Source of the DNA: Phenylobacterium sp. Root700
GTDB lineage: Bacteria; Pseudomonadota; Alphaproteobacteria; Caulobacterales; Caulobacteraceae
Reading direction: 5' to 3'
Length of the DNA stretch: 63,976 nucleotides
NCBI RefSeq assembly: GCF_001429025.1
Contig: NZ_LMHT01000028.1
Coordinates: 1-63,976 of the forward strand
Every line of letters starts with the position of its first letter. The stretch's first letter is position 1. Under the pieces are notes generated by a model. It searched no databases and was not told the DNA's origin. It worked only from the letters and a program-made list of their open reading frames with translations. Below, in pieces: positions 38,752 through 47,620 of the stretch. The translations under genes were made by a program, and so were the position numbers.

Positions 38752-39774
38752 ATGGCGGTTATTCTGGTCACCGGCTCGGCCGGCTTCATCGGCTCCCACC
38801 TCGCCCACCGCCTGCTTGATCGCGGCGACGAGGTCGTGGGTCTGGACAATCTCAATCCCTATTACGACCCGACGCTGAAACAGGCGCGCCTGGCGCGCCT
38901 TGAAGCCCGCGGAGGCTATCGCCACGCCAATATCGACCTGGCCGACCGCGACGCCATGGCCCGCCTGTTCGCGGACGCCAAGCCCGACCGGGTGGTCAAT
39001 CTCGCCGCCCAGGCTGGCGTCCGCTACAGCCTCGAACAACCCGCCGCCTACGTAGACTCAAACCTCGTCGGCTTCGGCAACATCCTAGAAGGCTGCCGCG
39101 CCGCCCAAGTCCAGCACCTGGTCTTCGCCTCGACCAGTTCGGTCTACGGCGCAAACAGCAAGCTGCCGTTCTCGGTCCACGACTCCGTGCACCACCCGAT
39201 CACCCTCTACGCGGCCACCAAGCTCGCCAACGAGTCGATGGCCCACTCCTACGCCCACCTGTTCGGCATCCCAGCTACCGGCTTCCGCTTCTTCACCGTC
39301 TACGGACCGTGGGGCCGCCCGGACATGGCGCTGTTCAAGTTCACCCAGGCGATCCTCGACGACCGCCCGATGGACGTCTTTGGCCAAGGCCAGATGCAGC
39401 GCGACTTCACCTATGTGGACGACATCGTTTCCGGAGTGGTCGCCGCCCTCGACCGCACCGCGCAGGTCGACCCGACCTGGGACGCGGCCAACCCCGACCC
39501 CGCGACCAGCGGCGTCGCCCCCTGGCGGATCTTGAACCTCGGCAACAGCCAGCGTGTCGAACTGATGCACTACATCGAGGTCCTGGAGGAAAAGCTCGGC
39601 CGCAAGGCGAAGCTCAACCTCCTGCCCATGCAGCCCGGCGATGTCGCTCGCACGGAAGCCGACGTCACCGACACCCAAGCCGCGCTCGACTACACGCCCT
39701 CAACCCCCATCGAGGTCGGCGTGTCGAACTTCGTAGATTGGTACCTGGAGTACTACCGGGTCGGAAAGAACTAG
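38752..39774 (+). CDS. NAD-dependent epimerase (UDP-glucuronate 4-epimerase type)
   Basis: A 340-residue extended SDR. VTGSAGFIGSHLAHRLLDRGDEVVG binds NAD; STSSVYGANSKLPFS and YAATKLANE give the Ser-Tyr-Lys site; LDNLNPYYDPTLKQARL and RFFTVYGPWGRPDMALFKF are typical of CapI-type UDP-glucuronate 4-epimerases, which make UDP-galacturonate. It follows the 4,6-dehydratase by about 30 bases on the same strand. Its stop codon overlaps the end of the small minus-strand gene. Confidence 0.9.
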   Translation: MAVILVTGSAGFIGSHLAHRLLDRGDEVVGLDNLNPYYDPTLKQARLARLEARGGYRHANIDLADRDAMARLFADAKPDRVVNLAAQAGVRYSLEQPAAYVDSNLVGFGNILEGCRAAQVQHLVFASTSSVYGANSKLPFSVHDSVHHPITLYAATKLANESMAHSYAHLFGIPATGFRFFTVYGPWGRPDMALFKFTQAILDDRPMDVFGQGQMQRDFTYVDDIVSGVVAALDRTAQVDPTWDAANPDPATSGVAPWRILNLGNSQRVELMHYIEVLEEKLGRKAKLNLLPMQPGDVARTEADVTDTQAALDYTPSTPIEVGVSNFVDWYLEYYRVGKN

Positions 39775-39923
39775 CGGCGGCGAGCGGCCTTCGGCGACGT
39801 CGCAGCCGCCTCTTCCTTCTCGCGCCGCGCCTCAAGCTGAGCGCCTTTGCGCTCAGCGACGATCGCCCAAACGAGCATGCCCAGCACGCTGAGCCCCAAG
39901 AACGGCAATGCAAGCTGATCCAC
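39771..39923 (-). CDS. Candidate 50-residue single-pass membrane protein
   Basis: The short frame starts at GTG and reads MDQLALPFLGLSVLGMLVWA then IVAERKGAQLEARREKEEAA and a Lys/Arg-rich tail. That is one membrane helix followed by a charged, probably helical cytosolic tail, a sensible small-protein design with high third-base GC. It ends on the stop codon of the convergent epimerase gene. No family is recognised and the ribosome site is weak, so this is a candidate only. Confidence 0.45.
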   Translation of the reverse strand: MDQLALPFLGLSVLGMLVWAIVAERKGAQLEARREKEEAAATSPKAARRR

Positions 39924-39996
39924 GGCGGCACTTCTGCACTAGAACAGCAGGAACACTGGATGTCAGTTTACTGATCTGGCGCAATTTACCCAAAAC

Positions 39997-41286
39997 TTAG
40001 AGGCGCAAGTCCGCCGCGCCCTGCGGAAACACGGCCTTCACGTCATACAGTACAGCACCCGGCTTACCGAGATTCCGGATCGCTGCGACACCCATTTCAA
40101 TGAACTGAGTATGCGCGACCGCTACGACTATGGCGTCGTAGACACCCTGCTCCAGCGCGGCGATCGGGGTGACGCCATACTCCTCGGTGGCCTCGGCCGG
40201 ATCTGCCCACGGCTCATGAACATCAACCTGGACCTCATATTCGCCGAGCTCGCGCACAATATCGATGACGCGAGTATTGCGCAGGTCCGGGCAATTTTCT
40301 TTGAACGTCAAGCCCATCACCAGTACACGAGCGCCACGCACCTGAATCTCTCGCCGGATCATGGTCTTGACCAATTCCTGGGCGATGTAGCCGCCCATGC
40401 CGTCATTGATCCTACGTCCGGCCAGGATCACCTGCGGATGATACCCGGCGTCCTCTGCCTTCGAGGTCAGGTAGTACGGATCGACGCCAATGCAGTGCCC
40501 GCCGACGAGACCAGGCGTGAACTTCAGGAAATTCCACTTAGTCCCCGCCGCTGCCAGGACCTCTTGGGTGTCGATGCCCAGTCGATTAAAGATCAAAGCG
40601 AACTCGTTGATCAGCGCGATATTGAGGTCGCGCTGGGTGTTCTCGATCACCTTGGCAGCCTCGGCGACCTTGATTGAGCTTGCCAGGTGCGTGCCCGCGC
40701 CCACCACCGCGCCGTAGAGCGCATCAACAAAAGCTGCGGCCTCCGGCGTCGACCCCGCCGTGACCTTGATGATCGACGAGAGCCGATGCTGTCGGTCGCC
40801 TGGATTAGCCCGTTCGGGGCTATAGCCGGCGAAGAAATCTGTATTGAACTTGAGCCCCGAGATCGCCTCGATCACCGGAATGCAGTCTTCCTCCGTCGCG
40901 CCGGGATAGACTGTGGATTCGAAGATCGCCACACCACCCTTCCGGATCGCCCGGCCAACCGTTCGGCTCGCCGCCAGCAGCGCGGTCAGATCAGGGCGCT
41001 TGTAGCGGTCGATGGGCGTCGGCACGGTCACGATGAAGACATTGCAATCCGCAAGCTCGGCTTCATCGGAGACGACACTCAACCTGCTCGCCGCGGCGAG
41101 CTCCTCAGCCGTCGCCTCCAGAGTGCGATCGTGCCCAACAGCCAACTCGCCGATGCGCCCGGCGTCGATGTCGAATCCCACGACGTCGTACTTCGCCGCC
41201 AACGCCACGGCGAGCGGCAGGCCGACATAGCCGAGACCGATCACGCCGATCTTCGCAGGCGTTTGCGTAAATGGGTTCAACAGCAT
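39997..41286 (-). CDS. Nucleotide sugar dehydrogenase (TviB/WbpA/WbpO type)
   Basis: A 429-residue UDP-sugar 6-dehydrogenase: NAD motif [13 protein letters not shown] (Gly17-Gly22), [27 protein letters not shown], and the catalytic Cys265 in [13 protein letters not shown], with [15 protein letters not shown] in the C-terminal domain. The TPID and [10 protein letters not shown] variants fit enzymes acting on UDP-N-acetylhexosamines, giving an aminouronic acid. It follows the AGE epimerase gene by 12 bases, so the two form an operon supplying EPS precursors. Confidence 0.92.
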   Translation of the reverse strand: MLLNPFTQTPAKIGVIGLGYVGLPLAVALAAKYDVVGFDIDAGRIGELAVGHDRTLEATAEELAAASRLSVVSDEAELADCNVFIVTVPTPIDRYKRPDLTALLAASRTVGRAIRKGGVAIFESTVYPGATEEDCIPVIEAISGLKFNTDFFAGYSPERANPGDRQHRLSSIIKVTAGSTPEAAAFVDALYGAVVGAGTHLASSIKVAEAAKVIENTQRDLNIALINEFALIFNRLGIDTQEVLAAAGTKWNFLKFTPGLVGGHCIGVDPYYLTSKAEDAGYHPQVILAGRRINDGMGGYIAQELVKTMIRREIQVRGARVLVMGLTFKENCPDLRNTRVIDIVRELGEYEVQVDVHEPWADPAEATEEYGVTPIAALEQGVYDAIVVAVAHTQFIEMGVAAIRNLGKPGAVLYDVKAVFPQGAADLRL

Positions 41287-41298
41287 CCGTCGGTCTCG

Positions 41299-42450
41299 CT
41301 AGCGCCCCGCCGTCCGGAACAGTTCCGTGCAGGCGCAGAGGATATGGTAGAACGAGGTCGCTGGCGCGGGCTCGTCGATGAAGGTTCCGTCGGCTCGCAG
41401 CTTGTCGTGCCAGACGCCGGCGGCGGGCGTCATGAGATAGAGACGCAGCGCCTCGGCCGCCGCGACCTGATCTGTCTCATTTCCGAACACCAGCTCGGCC
41501 TTCAGCCGTTCGGTCTGCGGCCACAGCCGCGCCGTCGTCTCGCGGATGCTGAAGTCGTCCCATAGCTCGTTGATGACCACGCCGCGGCCCGGGTCGAGTC
41601 CCCGACGGCCGGCGGCGTAGAGCCCGCGCGCTGCGGCCAGCGCGTCGTCCCGGCCGCGCAAACGGCCCCAACGCTCCAGCAGCCACGCCCATTCGAACTG
41701 GTGGCCAGGCTCGAGCAGGCGACCTTCGTCGCCGCCAACCAGCCGCCAGTCCGCGTCGAAGAACTCCCTCAAGAAGACGCCCTGCGGGTCGATGAAGACG
41801 CGCAAGGCCATCTCCACGATCTCGTCGGCCAGATCGTCCCAGGCCTGCCCGCCATGTTCGGCCCAGGCCATGGCGCCTTCCAGGATATGCATGTGAGCAT
41901 TGGCCTGGAACGGATAGGCGATGTTTTCCTTAAAGCCCCCGGCCGGGTGCCGCATGGCGTTCAGGCCGTTCAGAACGCCCAGGGCAACCTCAGGCAGTTC
42001 GCCGCCGCGCGGATCCATGCCGTGCAACGTCGCCGTCGCCAGGAGCGCGAAGGCCTGATCGTAGAGCATCGCGGTGTCGTCCAGGACCGCGCCGTCAAGA
42101 CCGACCAGACACCGGAATAGGCCGTCCTCCCGCCGGAAGCGCTCCAGGAAGAACGTCATGCCGTGCCAGGCCGCCTCCCGCCACGGCCCATCCCACCCCA
42201 TCGCCCCGGCGGTGGCGTAGCTGTAGACCTGCCGGCTCTGCACGCGGGCGCGACGAAAGCCTGGGCGAGGCTCGCCTTCGATGCTGAGCGCTTCGTGGAA
42301 GCCGCCTCGCACGCGATCGGCGCCCTGCGTCCACCACAGCGGCATGGCCGCGGTCCGCGCCCAGTCGTCGTACCATCTGGCCGCCTCGGCCAGATCCCCG
42401 AACGCCTGGAAGCTCAGGCCTGACCGCGCACCAGCCTCACACCCCATCAT
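41299..42450 (-). CDS. AGE family epimerase/isomerase
   Basis: About 383 residues of an (alpha/alpha)6 barrel: GGFHEALSIEGEPRPGFRRARVQSRQVYSY, GGFKENIAYPFQANAHMHILEG, LLEPGHQFEWAWLL and ELWDDFSIRETTARLWPQTERLKA carry the conserved Glu and His residues of N-acylglucosamine 2-epimerases and mannose isomerases. It interconverts hexoses or acyl-hexosamines in the cytosol. The open frame begins at a TTG; I prefer the ATG pair at 42450/42447. Probably first gene of the pair with the TviB-type dehydrogenase. Confidence 0.88.
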   Translation of the reverse strand: MMGCEAGARSGLSFQAFGDLAEAARWYDDWARTAAMPLWWTQGADRVRGGFHEALSIEGEPRPGFRRARVQSRQVYSYATAGAMGWDGPWREAAWHGMTFFLERFRREDGLFRCLVGLDGAVLDDTAMLYDQAFALLATATLHGMDPRGGELPEVALGVLNGLNAMRHPAGGFKENIAYPFQANAHMHILEGAMAWAEHGGQAWDDLADEIVEMALRVFIDPQGVFLREFFDADWRLVGGDEGRLLEPGHQFEWAWLLERWGRLRGRDDALAAARGLYAAGRRGLDPGRGVVINELWDDFSIRETTARLWPQTERLKAELVFGNETDQVAAAEALRLYLMTPAAGVWHDKLRADGTFIDEPAPATSFYHILCACTELFRTAGR

Positions 42451-42565
42451 CACAGAATCGCCAACCAACTCGCTGCACCTTGCCTCGAAGACGCCCTTCG
42501 ATAACGCGTCAGGGCGCGGGCGTCACATGCGAACGGCACTGCACCGAAGTCACGCCCACGGCGCA

Positions 42566-42588
42566 TGCGCCCAATATAGTCGGGCGCA
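42566..42588. promoter_or_regulatory. Dyad TGCGCCC-N9-GGGCGCA in the divergent region
   Basis: Seven-base perfect arms around an AT-rich centre (AATATAGTC). The position between two divergent EPS-related transcripts fits an operator or activator site. Which protein binds is unknown. Confidence 0.35.
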
Positions 42589-42800
42589 CCGCTCCAGCGC
42601 CGACGACGCAACGCGTTTTCAATGCAGAAGATCTGGTTTCATGAATGGAACCGTCCCCATTATCGGCGCGGCGCCCCCCGACCGACCAACACCTGGTTCA
42701 GGCCGGGACAATCAAGCGCTCGCACCTTAGCTTGCAACACGATCCGAAGCACTGGCTTCCCACAAACGCGTTGCAGGGTTGAGTGTGGTCTGGTTTATGC

Positions 42801-42816
42801 AGGCGGATGGCTTGCT
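42801..42816 (+). promoter_or_regulatory. Possible sigma-54 (-24/-12) promoter, weaker match
   Basis: AGGCGGATGGCTTGCT keeps GGC and TTGC with the correct 10-base spacing between GG and GC, but lacks the first T and the CAC. The predicted transcript would start about 25 bases before the TTG start of the accessory protein gene, leaving just room for its ribosome site. Confidence 0.4.
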
Positions 42817-42850
42817 CGAGTTTGAACAGCAATGCTTAGGGGCTGGTGTC

Positions 42851-43096
42851 TTGCAGACGATCTATGATTGGGTGACGGTCGCGATCTTCGGGGCGTTGAT
42901 CGTCCTGTTTCTGCATCGCTCGACGGCGCAAGAAGAACCCCAAGACAACATCTTCCAGTACCTTCCCGCCTGCCTTGGCTGCGCCGCAGCCAACTATGTG
43001 GGCAACCAGGGCCACGGAGCGGTCGCTTTCGGGATCATCGTGGCGGTCGTAGGCTATATCGTCTACGTCTTAAAACCGTTCAATTTGAAGTTCTAA
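42851..43096 (+). CDS. Small membrane protein resembling the XrtV sorting-system accessory protein
   Basis: An 81-residue protein with two membrane segments: LQTIYDWVTVAIFGALIVLFLHRS and GAVAFGIIVAVVGYIVYVLKPF, joined by QEEPQDNIFQYLPACLGCAAANYVGNQGHG. Length and pattern fit the small accessory protein that accompanies V-type exosortases, recognised from memory of the family, not by search. The start is a TTG with AGGGG nine bases before; a longer frame upstream would run through the promoter-like sequence. It leads into the large adenylation-fusion gene about 64 bases downstream. Confidence 0.7.
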   Translation: MQTIYDWVTVAIFGALIVLFLHRSTAQEEPQDNIFQYLPACLGCAAANYVGNQGHGAVAFGIIVAVVGYIVYVLKPFNLKF

Positions 43097-43159
43097 GTAG
43101 AATATTGGGGTTCCAAAAATTCCCAAACTCTGCGCGACGGTACGTCGCCTTGGAACCGG

Positions 43160-45781
43160 TTGAGACGGAGAAACGAGTCGTTGTGTCCGTCCGATAGCAT
43201 CGTCGTCCCCGCGGGGCCCGCGGCGACGTTCGCGACGCGTCTTGAAGAGTTCGGCGACGCGATCGCTGTGATTTCCGAAGGCGGCGAACAGATCACCTAC
43301 GCCGAACTGGCGGCACGTGCGGACGCCTTCGCCGCTTCTCTGGGGCCAGGTCGACGCCTGCTCCTGATCGAGGCCGCCAACGAAATCCCTCCGCTGATCG
43401 CGTATGTCGGAGCCCTGCGTCACGGCCATCCGGTTTTGCTTGCTGCAGGCGACAGCGGAGCACAGCTAAAGCAGATCATCGATACCTATCGACCTGACGC
43501 GCGTTTTCACAAATCGCAGGACGCCTGGGCGTTGGATATTCTGCCACGCCGCACCAGGATTTTGCACGCCGACTTGGCGGTCTTACTCTCGACCTCAGGC
43601 TCTACTGGGGCAGCGAAACTCGTGCGCCTATCGCAGGAAGCGGTTGACGCCAACGCCCGGTCCATCGCCGAATACCTGGGGTTGCGCGCCGAGGACCGCC
43701 CCATCACCACGTTGCCGCTGCATTATAGCTACGGCTTGTCGGTGATCACATCGCACCTCCAGGTCGGAGCCACCCTCCTGCTCACCAGTCGCTCGGTGAT
43801 CGACGACGCGTTCTGGGCTTTCTTCGAGGATCAGAACGCAACTTCGATAAGCGGCGTTCCCTACACTTACGAGTTACTTGAGCGCATCGGCATGCGCGGC
43901 AAGCGCCTACCATCCCTGCGTAGCATGACGCAGGCCGGCGGCCGCCTGCCGCCTCAAACCGCCAAGACCTACGGCGAATGGGCTCGCCAAGTCGGGGTGA
44001 ACTTCTTTGTCATGTATGGCCAGACTGAGGCCACCGCGCGCATGGCGTACATGCCGCCAAGCATGCTCCTCGACCATTCGGGATGTATCGGCATAGCCAT
44101 TCCGGGAGGGGCGTTCCGCCTCGTCGGAGAGGACGGCCAACCGATCACGGCCACAGAAACCCCTGGCGAATTGGTCTATTCTGGACCGAACGTCATGATG
44201 GGCTACGCGCTCGAAGAAGCAGATCTTGCAAAGGGCCGGGAACTCCTAGAGCTAAGAACTGGTGACCTCGCAGTTCGCAACGCCGACGGCCTCTATCGCA
44301 TCGTCGGCCGCAAGAGCCGCTTCTCCAAATTGTTCGGCCTTCGCATCAGCCTCGACGAGGTCGAGGCGACAATGGAGCGTCGCGGTCTCCGCGCAGTGGT
44401 CGCGGGCGACGACAGCCTCGTGGCGGTGGCCGTCACCGACGGCGACCCCGTCGAGATCGCCGAAACTCTATCGCGCCAATTCGACCTCCCTGCGTCGGTC
44501 ATCGGCGTTGTCGCCTACTCCGAATTCCCGACCCTCAGCTCCGGAAAATTCGACTATCAGGCCATATTGAGAGCTGCGAAGGCGCAGAGCGCGGGTCTGG
44601 AGACTGCTCATCCGCCGGGTGCTGGCACCATCCAAGACGCCTTCCGCCGCACCTTCCCCCGCGCCGCCATCTCGCCCTCAGACAGTTTCATCAGTCTAGG
44701 TGGCGACTCCCTAAGCTATGTTCGCCTCTCCCTCGAAGTCGAAGAGCAGCTTGGCCTCCTACCTCCGCGCTGGGAAGAGCAGAGTATCGCGGAACTTGAG
44801 ATGCTTGCTGGCCGATCCTCCGGACACAGCCGCAGCTTGTTCAGTCTACGCAACATCGAAGCAGAAGTGGCAATCCGCGCCGCGGCGATCATGGCGGTGG
44901 TCATAAATCACGCCTCGACCCTGGTGGTCGGAGGTGGCGCCCACGTCCTGCTCATGCTCTCCGGGTATAATTTCTCGCGCTATCAGCGCACTCGCTTAGT
45001 TGAGGGCGACGGCATGTCTGTGCTGGTCTCCTTCCTAAGGCGGATCATCATCCCGTACTACGCAATCCTATTAGTATATTTTGCGGTGAAACGAGAATTT
45101 GATGTCCCATCTCTACTATTGATAAGCAATTTATTTGGACGATCAGGCTCATTTCTTGAGCCTTATTGGTTTCTGGAGGCCTTGCTTCAGTCAATCATCA
45201 TCTTGGTGGGACTATTCGCCCTGCCGCCGGTCAGGCGAACTGCAGCCCGCGATCCGTGGGCCTTCGGGCTCGCCCTTCTCGCAGGATCGGTGGTCGTGCG
45301 CATGGCGGCCCATACCGGATTCCACCACGACCGCCTGCTCGAACGCACACCAGATGCCATCTTCTATATGTTGGCCTTCGGATGGTGCCTGCATCAGGCG
45401 ACGACGACACACCGCAAGGTCGTGCTCAGCGCCTTGGCCTCCATCATCATCTTTCTGCAGATGGTCGATCCCGGAGCGCTCTGGGGCCGCTTCCCCTACC
45501 CCTCTAATCTGTCCCACTCGCTATGGTTTGCAGTCGCTGCAGGCCTCATCCTCTGGGTCCCGAGGCTGCTCTTGCCTAATATCCTACACCAAGCTGTGGG
45601 CATCATAGCTGCGGCCAGCTTCTACATCTATCTGACCCATGGTGTGCCGGTGCACGTGCTGGTTTGGATGCTGGACATCAAGAGTCTCGCCGTCACATTG
45701 CCCGTATCGATCGCGATTGGCCTGGGCGCATATTGGCTTTCTCAGCGCGCCGCTAGCGCAGCCATGACGGGGCTGACGTGA
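43160..45781 (+). CDS. Fusion: adenylation domain - carrier domain - membrane acyltransferase
   Basis: An 873-residue three-part protein. Residues about 20-475 are an AMP-forming adenylation domain with A3 LLSTSGSTGAAKLV, A5 NFFVMYGQTEATA, A7 RTGDLA and the A10 lysine Lys463 (SSGKFDY). Residues about 485-555 are a carrier domain with the phosphopantetheine serine Ser517 (SLGGDSLSYVRL). From about 565 on lies a multi-pass Acyltransferase-3-like domain with Arg573 and His584 (RAAAIMAVVINHAS) and MLSGYNFSRY. It could activate an acid, hold it as thioester and transfer it across the membrane to EPS. The substrate is unknown. Start is TTG; a TTG at 43181 with GGAG ten bases before is an alternative. 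Confidence 0.85.
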   Translation: MRRRNESLCPSDSIVVPAGPAATFATRLEEFGDAIAVISEGGEQITYAELAARADAFAASLGPGRRLLLIEAANEIPPLIAYVGALRHGHPVLLAAGDSGAQLKQIIDTYRPDARFHKSQDAWALDILPRRTRILHADLAVLLSTSGSTGAAKLVRLSQEAVDANARSIAEYLGLRAEDRPITTLPLHYSYGLSVITSHLQVGATLLLTSRSVIDDAFWAFFEDQNATSISGVPYTYELLERIGMRGKRLPSLRSMTQAGGRLPPQTAKTYGEWARQVGVNFFVMYGQTEATARMAYMPPSMLLDHSGCIGIAIPGGAFRLVGEDGQPITATETPGELVYSGPNVMMGYALEEADLAKGRELLELRTGDLAVRNADGLYRIVGRKSRFSKLFGLRISLDEVEATMERRGLRAVVAGDDSLVAVAVTDGDPVEIAETLSRQFDLPASVIGVVAYSEFPTLSSGKFDYQAILRAAKAQSAGLETAHPPGAGTIQDAFRRTFPRAAISPSDSFISLGGDSLSYVRLSLEVEEQLGLLPPRWEEQSIAELEMLAGRSSGHSRSLFSLRNIEAEVAIRAAAIMAVVINHASTLVVGGGAHVLLMLSGYNFSRYQRTRLVEGDGMSVLVSFLRRIIIPYYAILLVYFAVKREFDVPSLLLISNLFGRSGSFLEPYWFLEALLQSIIILVGLFALPPVRRTAARDPWAFGLALLAGSVVVRMAAHTGFHHDRLLERTPDAIFYMLAFGWCLHQATTTHRKVVLSALASIIIFLQMVDPGALWGRFPYPSNLSHSLWFAVAAGLILWVPRLLLPNILHQAVGIIAAASFYIYLTHGVPVHVLVWMLDIKSLAVTLPVSIAIGLGAYWLSQRAASAAMTGLT

Positions 45782-45885
45782 CGCAAACCGCCCAGAGCAT
45801 GTCGGAAGCGGCTGGGGTTTTGGGGCGCACGACAGAGACGGACTTCCGATGTCCCGACCAATTAACGTTGACTCAACTCGGCTTG

Positions 45886-45965
45886 ATTTAAGATTTCGCC
45901 ACAATCGACGTGTTTACCAATGGCGGGTACAGGCCCACCGGCCTAAACCCGTCGAAATCTTAAAT
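45886..45965. repeat. Perfect 13-bp inverted repeat upstream of the AAA ATPase gene
   Basis: ATTTAAGATTTCG (45886-45898) and CGAAATCTTAAAT (45953-45965) are exact reverse complements, 54 bases apart, with a second pair GTTTA/TAAAC inside. The element fills most of the intergenic gap and ends 29 bases before the ATPase start. It could be an RNA hairpin in the leader, a double protein-binding site, or a small mobile-element remnant. Confidence 0.75.
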
Positions 45966-45994
45966 GCACCGCAGCATGCGTGCTTGGAGGCGCC

Positions 45995-47491
45995 GTGAGT
46001 TGGATAAATAGCTTAATGGCGCGTTCCATTGGACGCCGGCCGAAAACTTCTCAGGCTGCTCAGCCTGGCATGATCTTTTCAGCCGCCCCGCCCTCGGCGT
46101 TGAGCAACGAAGCTAGCAGGAAATCCGCAGGACCTTCTGCATTTCCGCGCTTCCAATCGACCGCCAGCGATCAGCTCAATCCACGATTGAGCGACCGTTT
46201 CGCCGCGGCGCGCGTAAAGTTGCGCGGCGCCTTCACACCGTCCCAGCCGATCACCGACCGTCGCATGTTCGCGGGCCGCATTGACGTCCTAACTACGTTG
46301 ATCCGCTCCCTCGAGGACCAACGCGTCCACGTAATTATGTATGGCGAGCGTGGCATCGGTAAAACTTCTCTGGTCCACGTCCTAACCCAGGCCGCGCAAG
46401 AGGCACGTTACATTGTCGTCTACGTATCCTGCGGCGCGGGATCGAGTTTCGACGAGATTTTTCGAGCCGTCGCCGCCGACGTCCCGCTGCTTTTCCACCG
46501 CGGCTTCGCTCCCACCGCCAATGAAGCAGAAAAGGGCGGCACCCTCGCGGACCTATTGCCTAGCGGCCCGTTATCGCCACGTTTGGTCGCCGATCTCTTC
46601 GCAAAAATGACCGGCACCCGTTTGTTGGTGGTGCTTGATGAGTTCGACGTCTGCGAATCCCCAGAATTTCGTCGCAACATCGCCGAATTGATCAAAAATC
46701 TGTCGGACCGCGCGATCCGCACCCAACTTGTCATAGCCGGCGTGGCCGCGGACCTGACAGAGCTGGTCGAACACATTCCCTCGATCCGCCGCAACATCTT
46801 CGCCTTGCAAGTCCCGAAGATGACCGCCAGCGAGATCAGCCACCTCGTCGAGAACGGCGAGGAAGTCAGCGGAGTCACGTTCGACAGGACAGCGATAGAA
46901 TTCATTGTCTTTGTCGCGAACGGCTCGCCCTACCTTGCTAGTCTCCTCAGCCACCACGCTGGCCTAGCGGCCATCGACAAGTCGCGCACCAAGGTCACCG
47001 CCGAGGATGTCTCCATTGCGGTGGATCAAGCCCTTGCCGAATTTCGCGGTCGGATCTCCAAGCATTCTCAAATTCAGATCGACCAAGCGGCGAAAAGCGG
47101 CGTGCGCCACGTCCTCGGCGTCATGGCTGGTGCAGCCCTATTCAACAACGGCCGCTTCGATGGCCGAGACGTTGACGCACTCTATCCCAGCGCTGCTAAC
47201 GCAGCGAACTTCAAGGGCACCATCGACGAACTCGCCGCTCGGCAGATACTTATCGAGGTCCATGAGGACGAGTACGGTCGCGGCTATCGGTTCGCCGAGG
47301 AAAGTGTTCTCCCCTATCTGTGGATCCTAGCGGCCCAGAAACGATTTTTGGAAAATCGCAAAGCGCCGCCTCCCGAGAAACCGGCCGATACCGCCGTCGA
47401 CAAGATCGCCGTTCAAGCCCCTGCTACCGCCCTGGACAAGACGACCGCACGACCTTCCGGCGCCAGCAGCCGGGCGGCCGATCGGTCTTAG
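45995..47491 (+). CDS. AAA+/ORC-like ATPase of the EPS-exosortase locus
   Basis: About 498 residues. A low-complexity N-terminal 75 residues precedes the ATPase: Walker A GERGIGKTS (about 117-125), Walker B LVVLDEFD (about 211-218), and a sensor-like QLVIAGVA. The C-terminal part resembles a winged-helix or lid region, then a Pro/Ala/Lys tail. There is no signal peptide. XrtA-type loci also carry a dedicated ATPase; this one looks more like the ORC/AAA_16 group. Start: GTG with GGAGG four bases before; ATG 46016 is possible. Confidence 0.82.
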   Translation: MSWINSLMARSIGRRPKTSQAAQPGMIFSAAPPSALSNEASRKSAGPSAFPRFQSTASDQLNPRLSDRFAAARVKLRGAFTPSQPITDRRMFAGRIDVLTTLIRSLEDQRVHVIMYGERGIGKTSLVHVLTQAAQEARYIVVYVSCGAGSSFDEIFRAVAADVPLLFHRGFAPTANEAEKGGTLADLLPSGPLSPRLVADLFAKMTGTRLLVVLDEFDVCESPEFRRNIAELIKNLSDRAIRTQLVIAGVAADLTELVEHIPSIRRNIFALQVPKMTASEISHLVENGEEVSGVTFDRTAIEFIVFVANGSPYLASLLSHHAGLAAIDKSRTKVTAEDVSIAVDQALAEFRGRISKHSQIQIDQAAKSGVRHVLGVMAGAALFNNGRFDGRDVDALYPSAANAANFKGTIDELAARQILIEVHEDEYGRGYRFAEESVLPYLWILAAQKRFLENRKAPPPEKPADTAVDKIAVQAPATALDKTTARPSGASSRAADRS

Positions 47492-47620
47492 GCGTCGAGA
47501 AGCACAGTCTGTCTCGTGCCAATTTTGAACGCTTGCGCGAGTTGAGCCAATCTGGAGCTCTGCTGGGAAGTTCATTTGTTCGCGCGAACCATCCGGTTGA
47601 GAATGTAGGGGAAATGGATT

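Larger units (their letters stand above)
42451..42850. other. Divergent regulatory region of the EPS/exosortase locus
   Basis: About 400 bases without a convincing gene, between the leftward AGE epimerase and the rightward accessory protein. It contains the dyad TGCGCCC-N9-GGGCGCA (42566-42588) and a possible sigma-54 promoter near 42801. Base composition is lower in GC than the housekeeping part. Confidence 0.6.

Noticed and set aside
42779..42850. N-terminal extension MSVVWFMQADGLLEFEQQ of the small accessory protein
   Set aside because: It lacks a ribosome site, runs over a promoter-like sequence, and makes the protein longer than relatives as I recall them.
45921..45930. GGCGGGTAC as an ops/JUMPstart-like element in the EPS leader
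   Set aside because: Resemblance to GGCGGTAG is partial and ops elements belong to RfaH systems of other bacteria.
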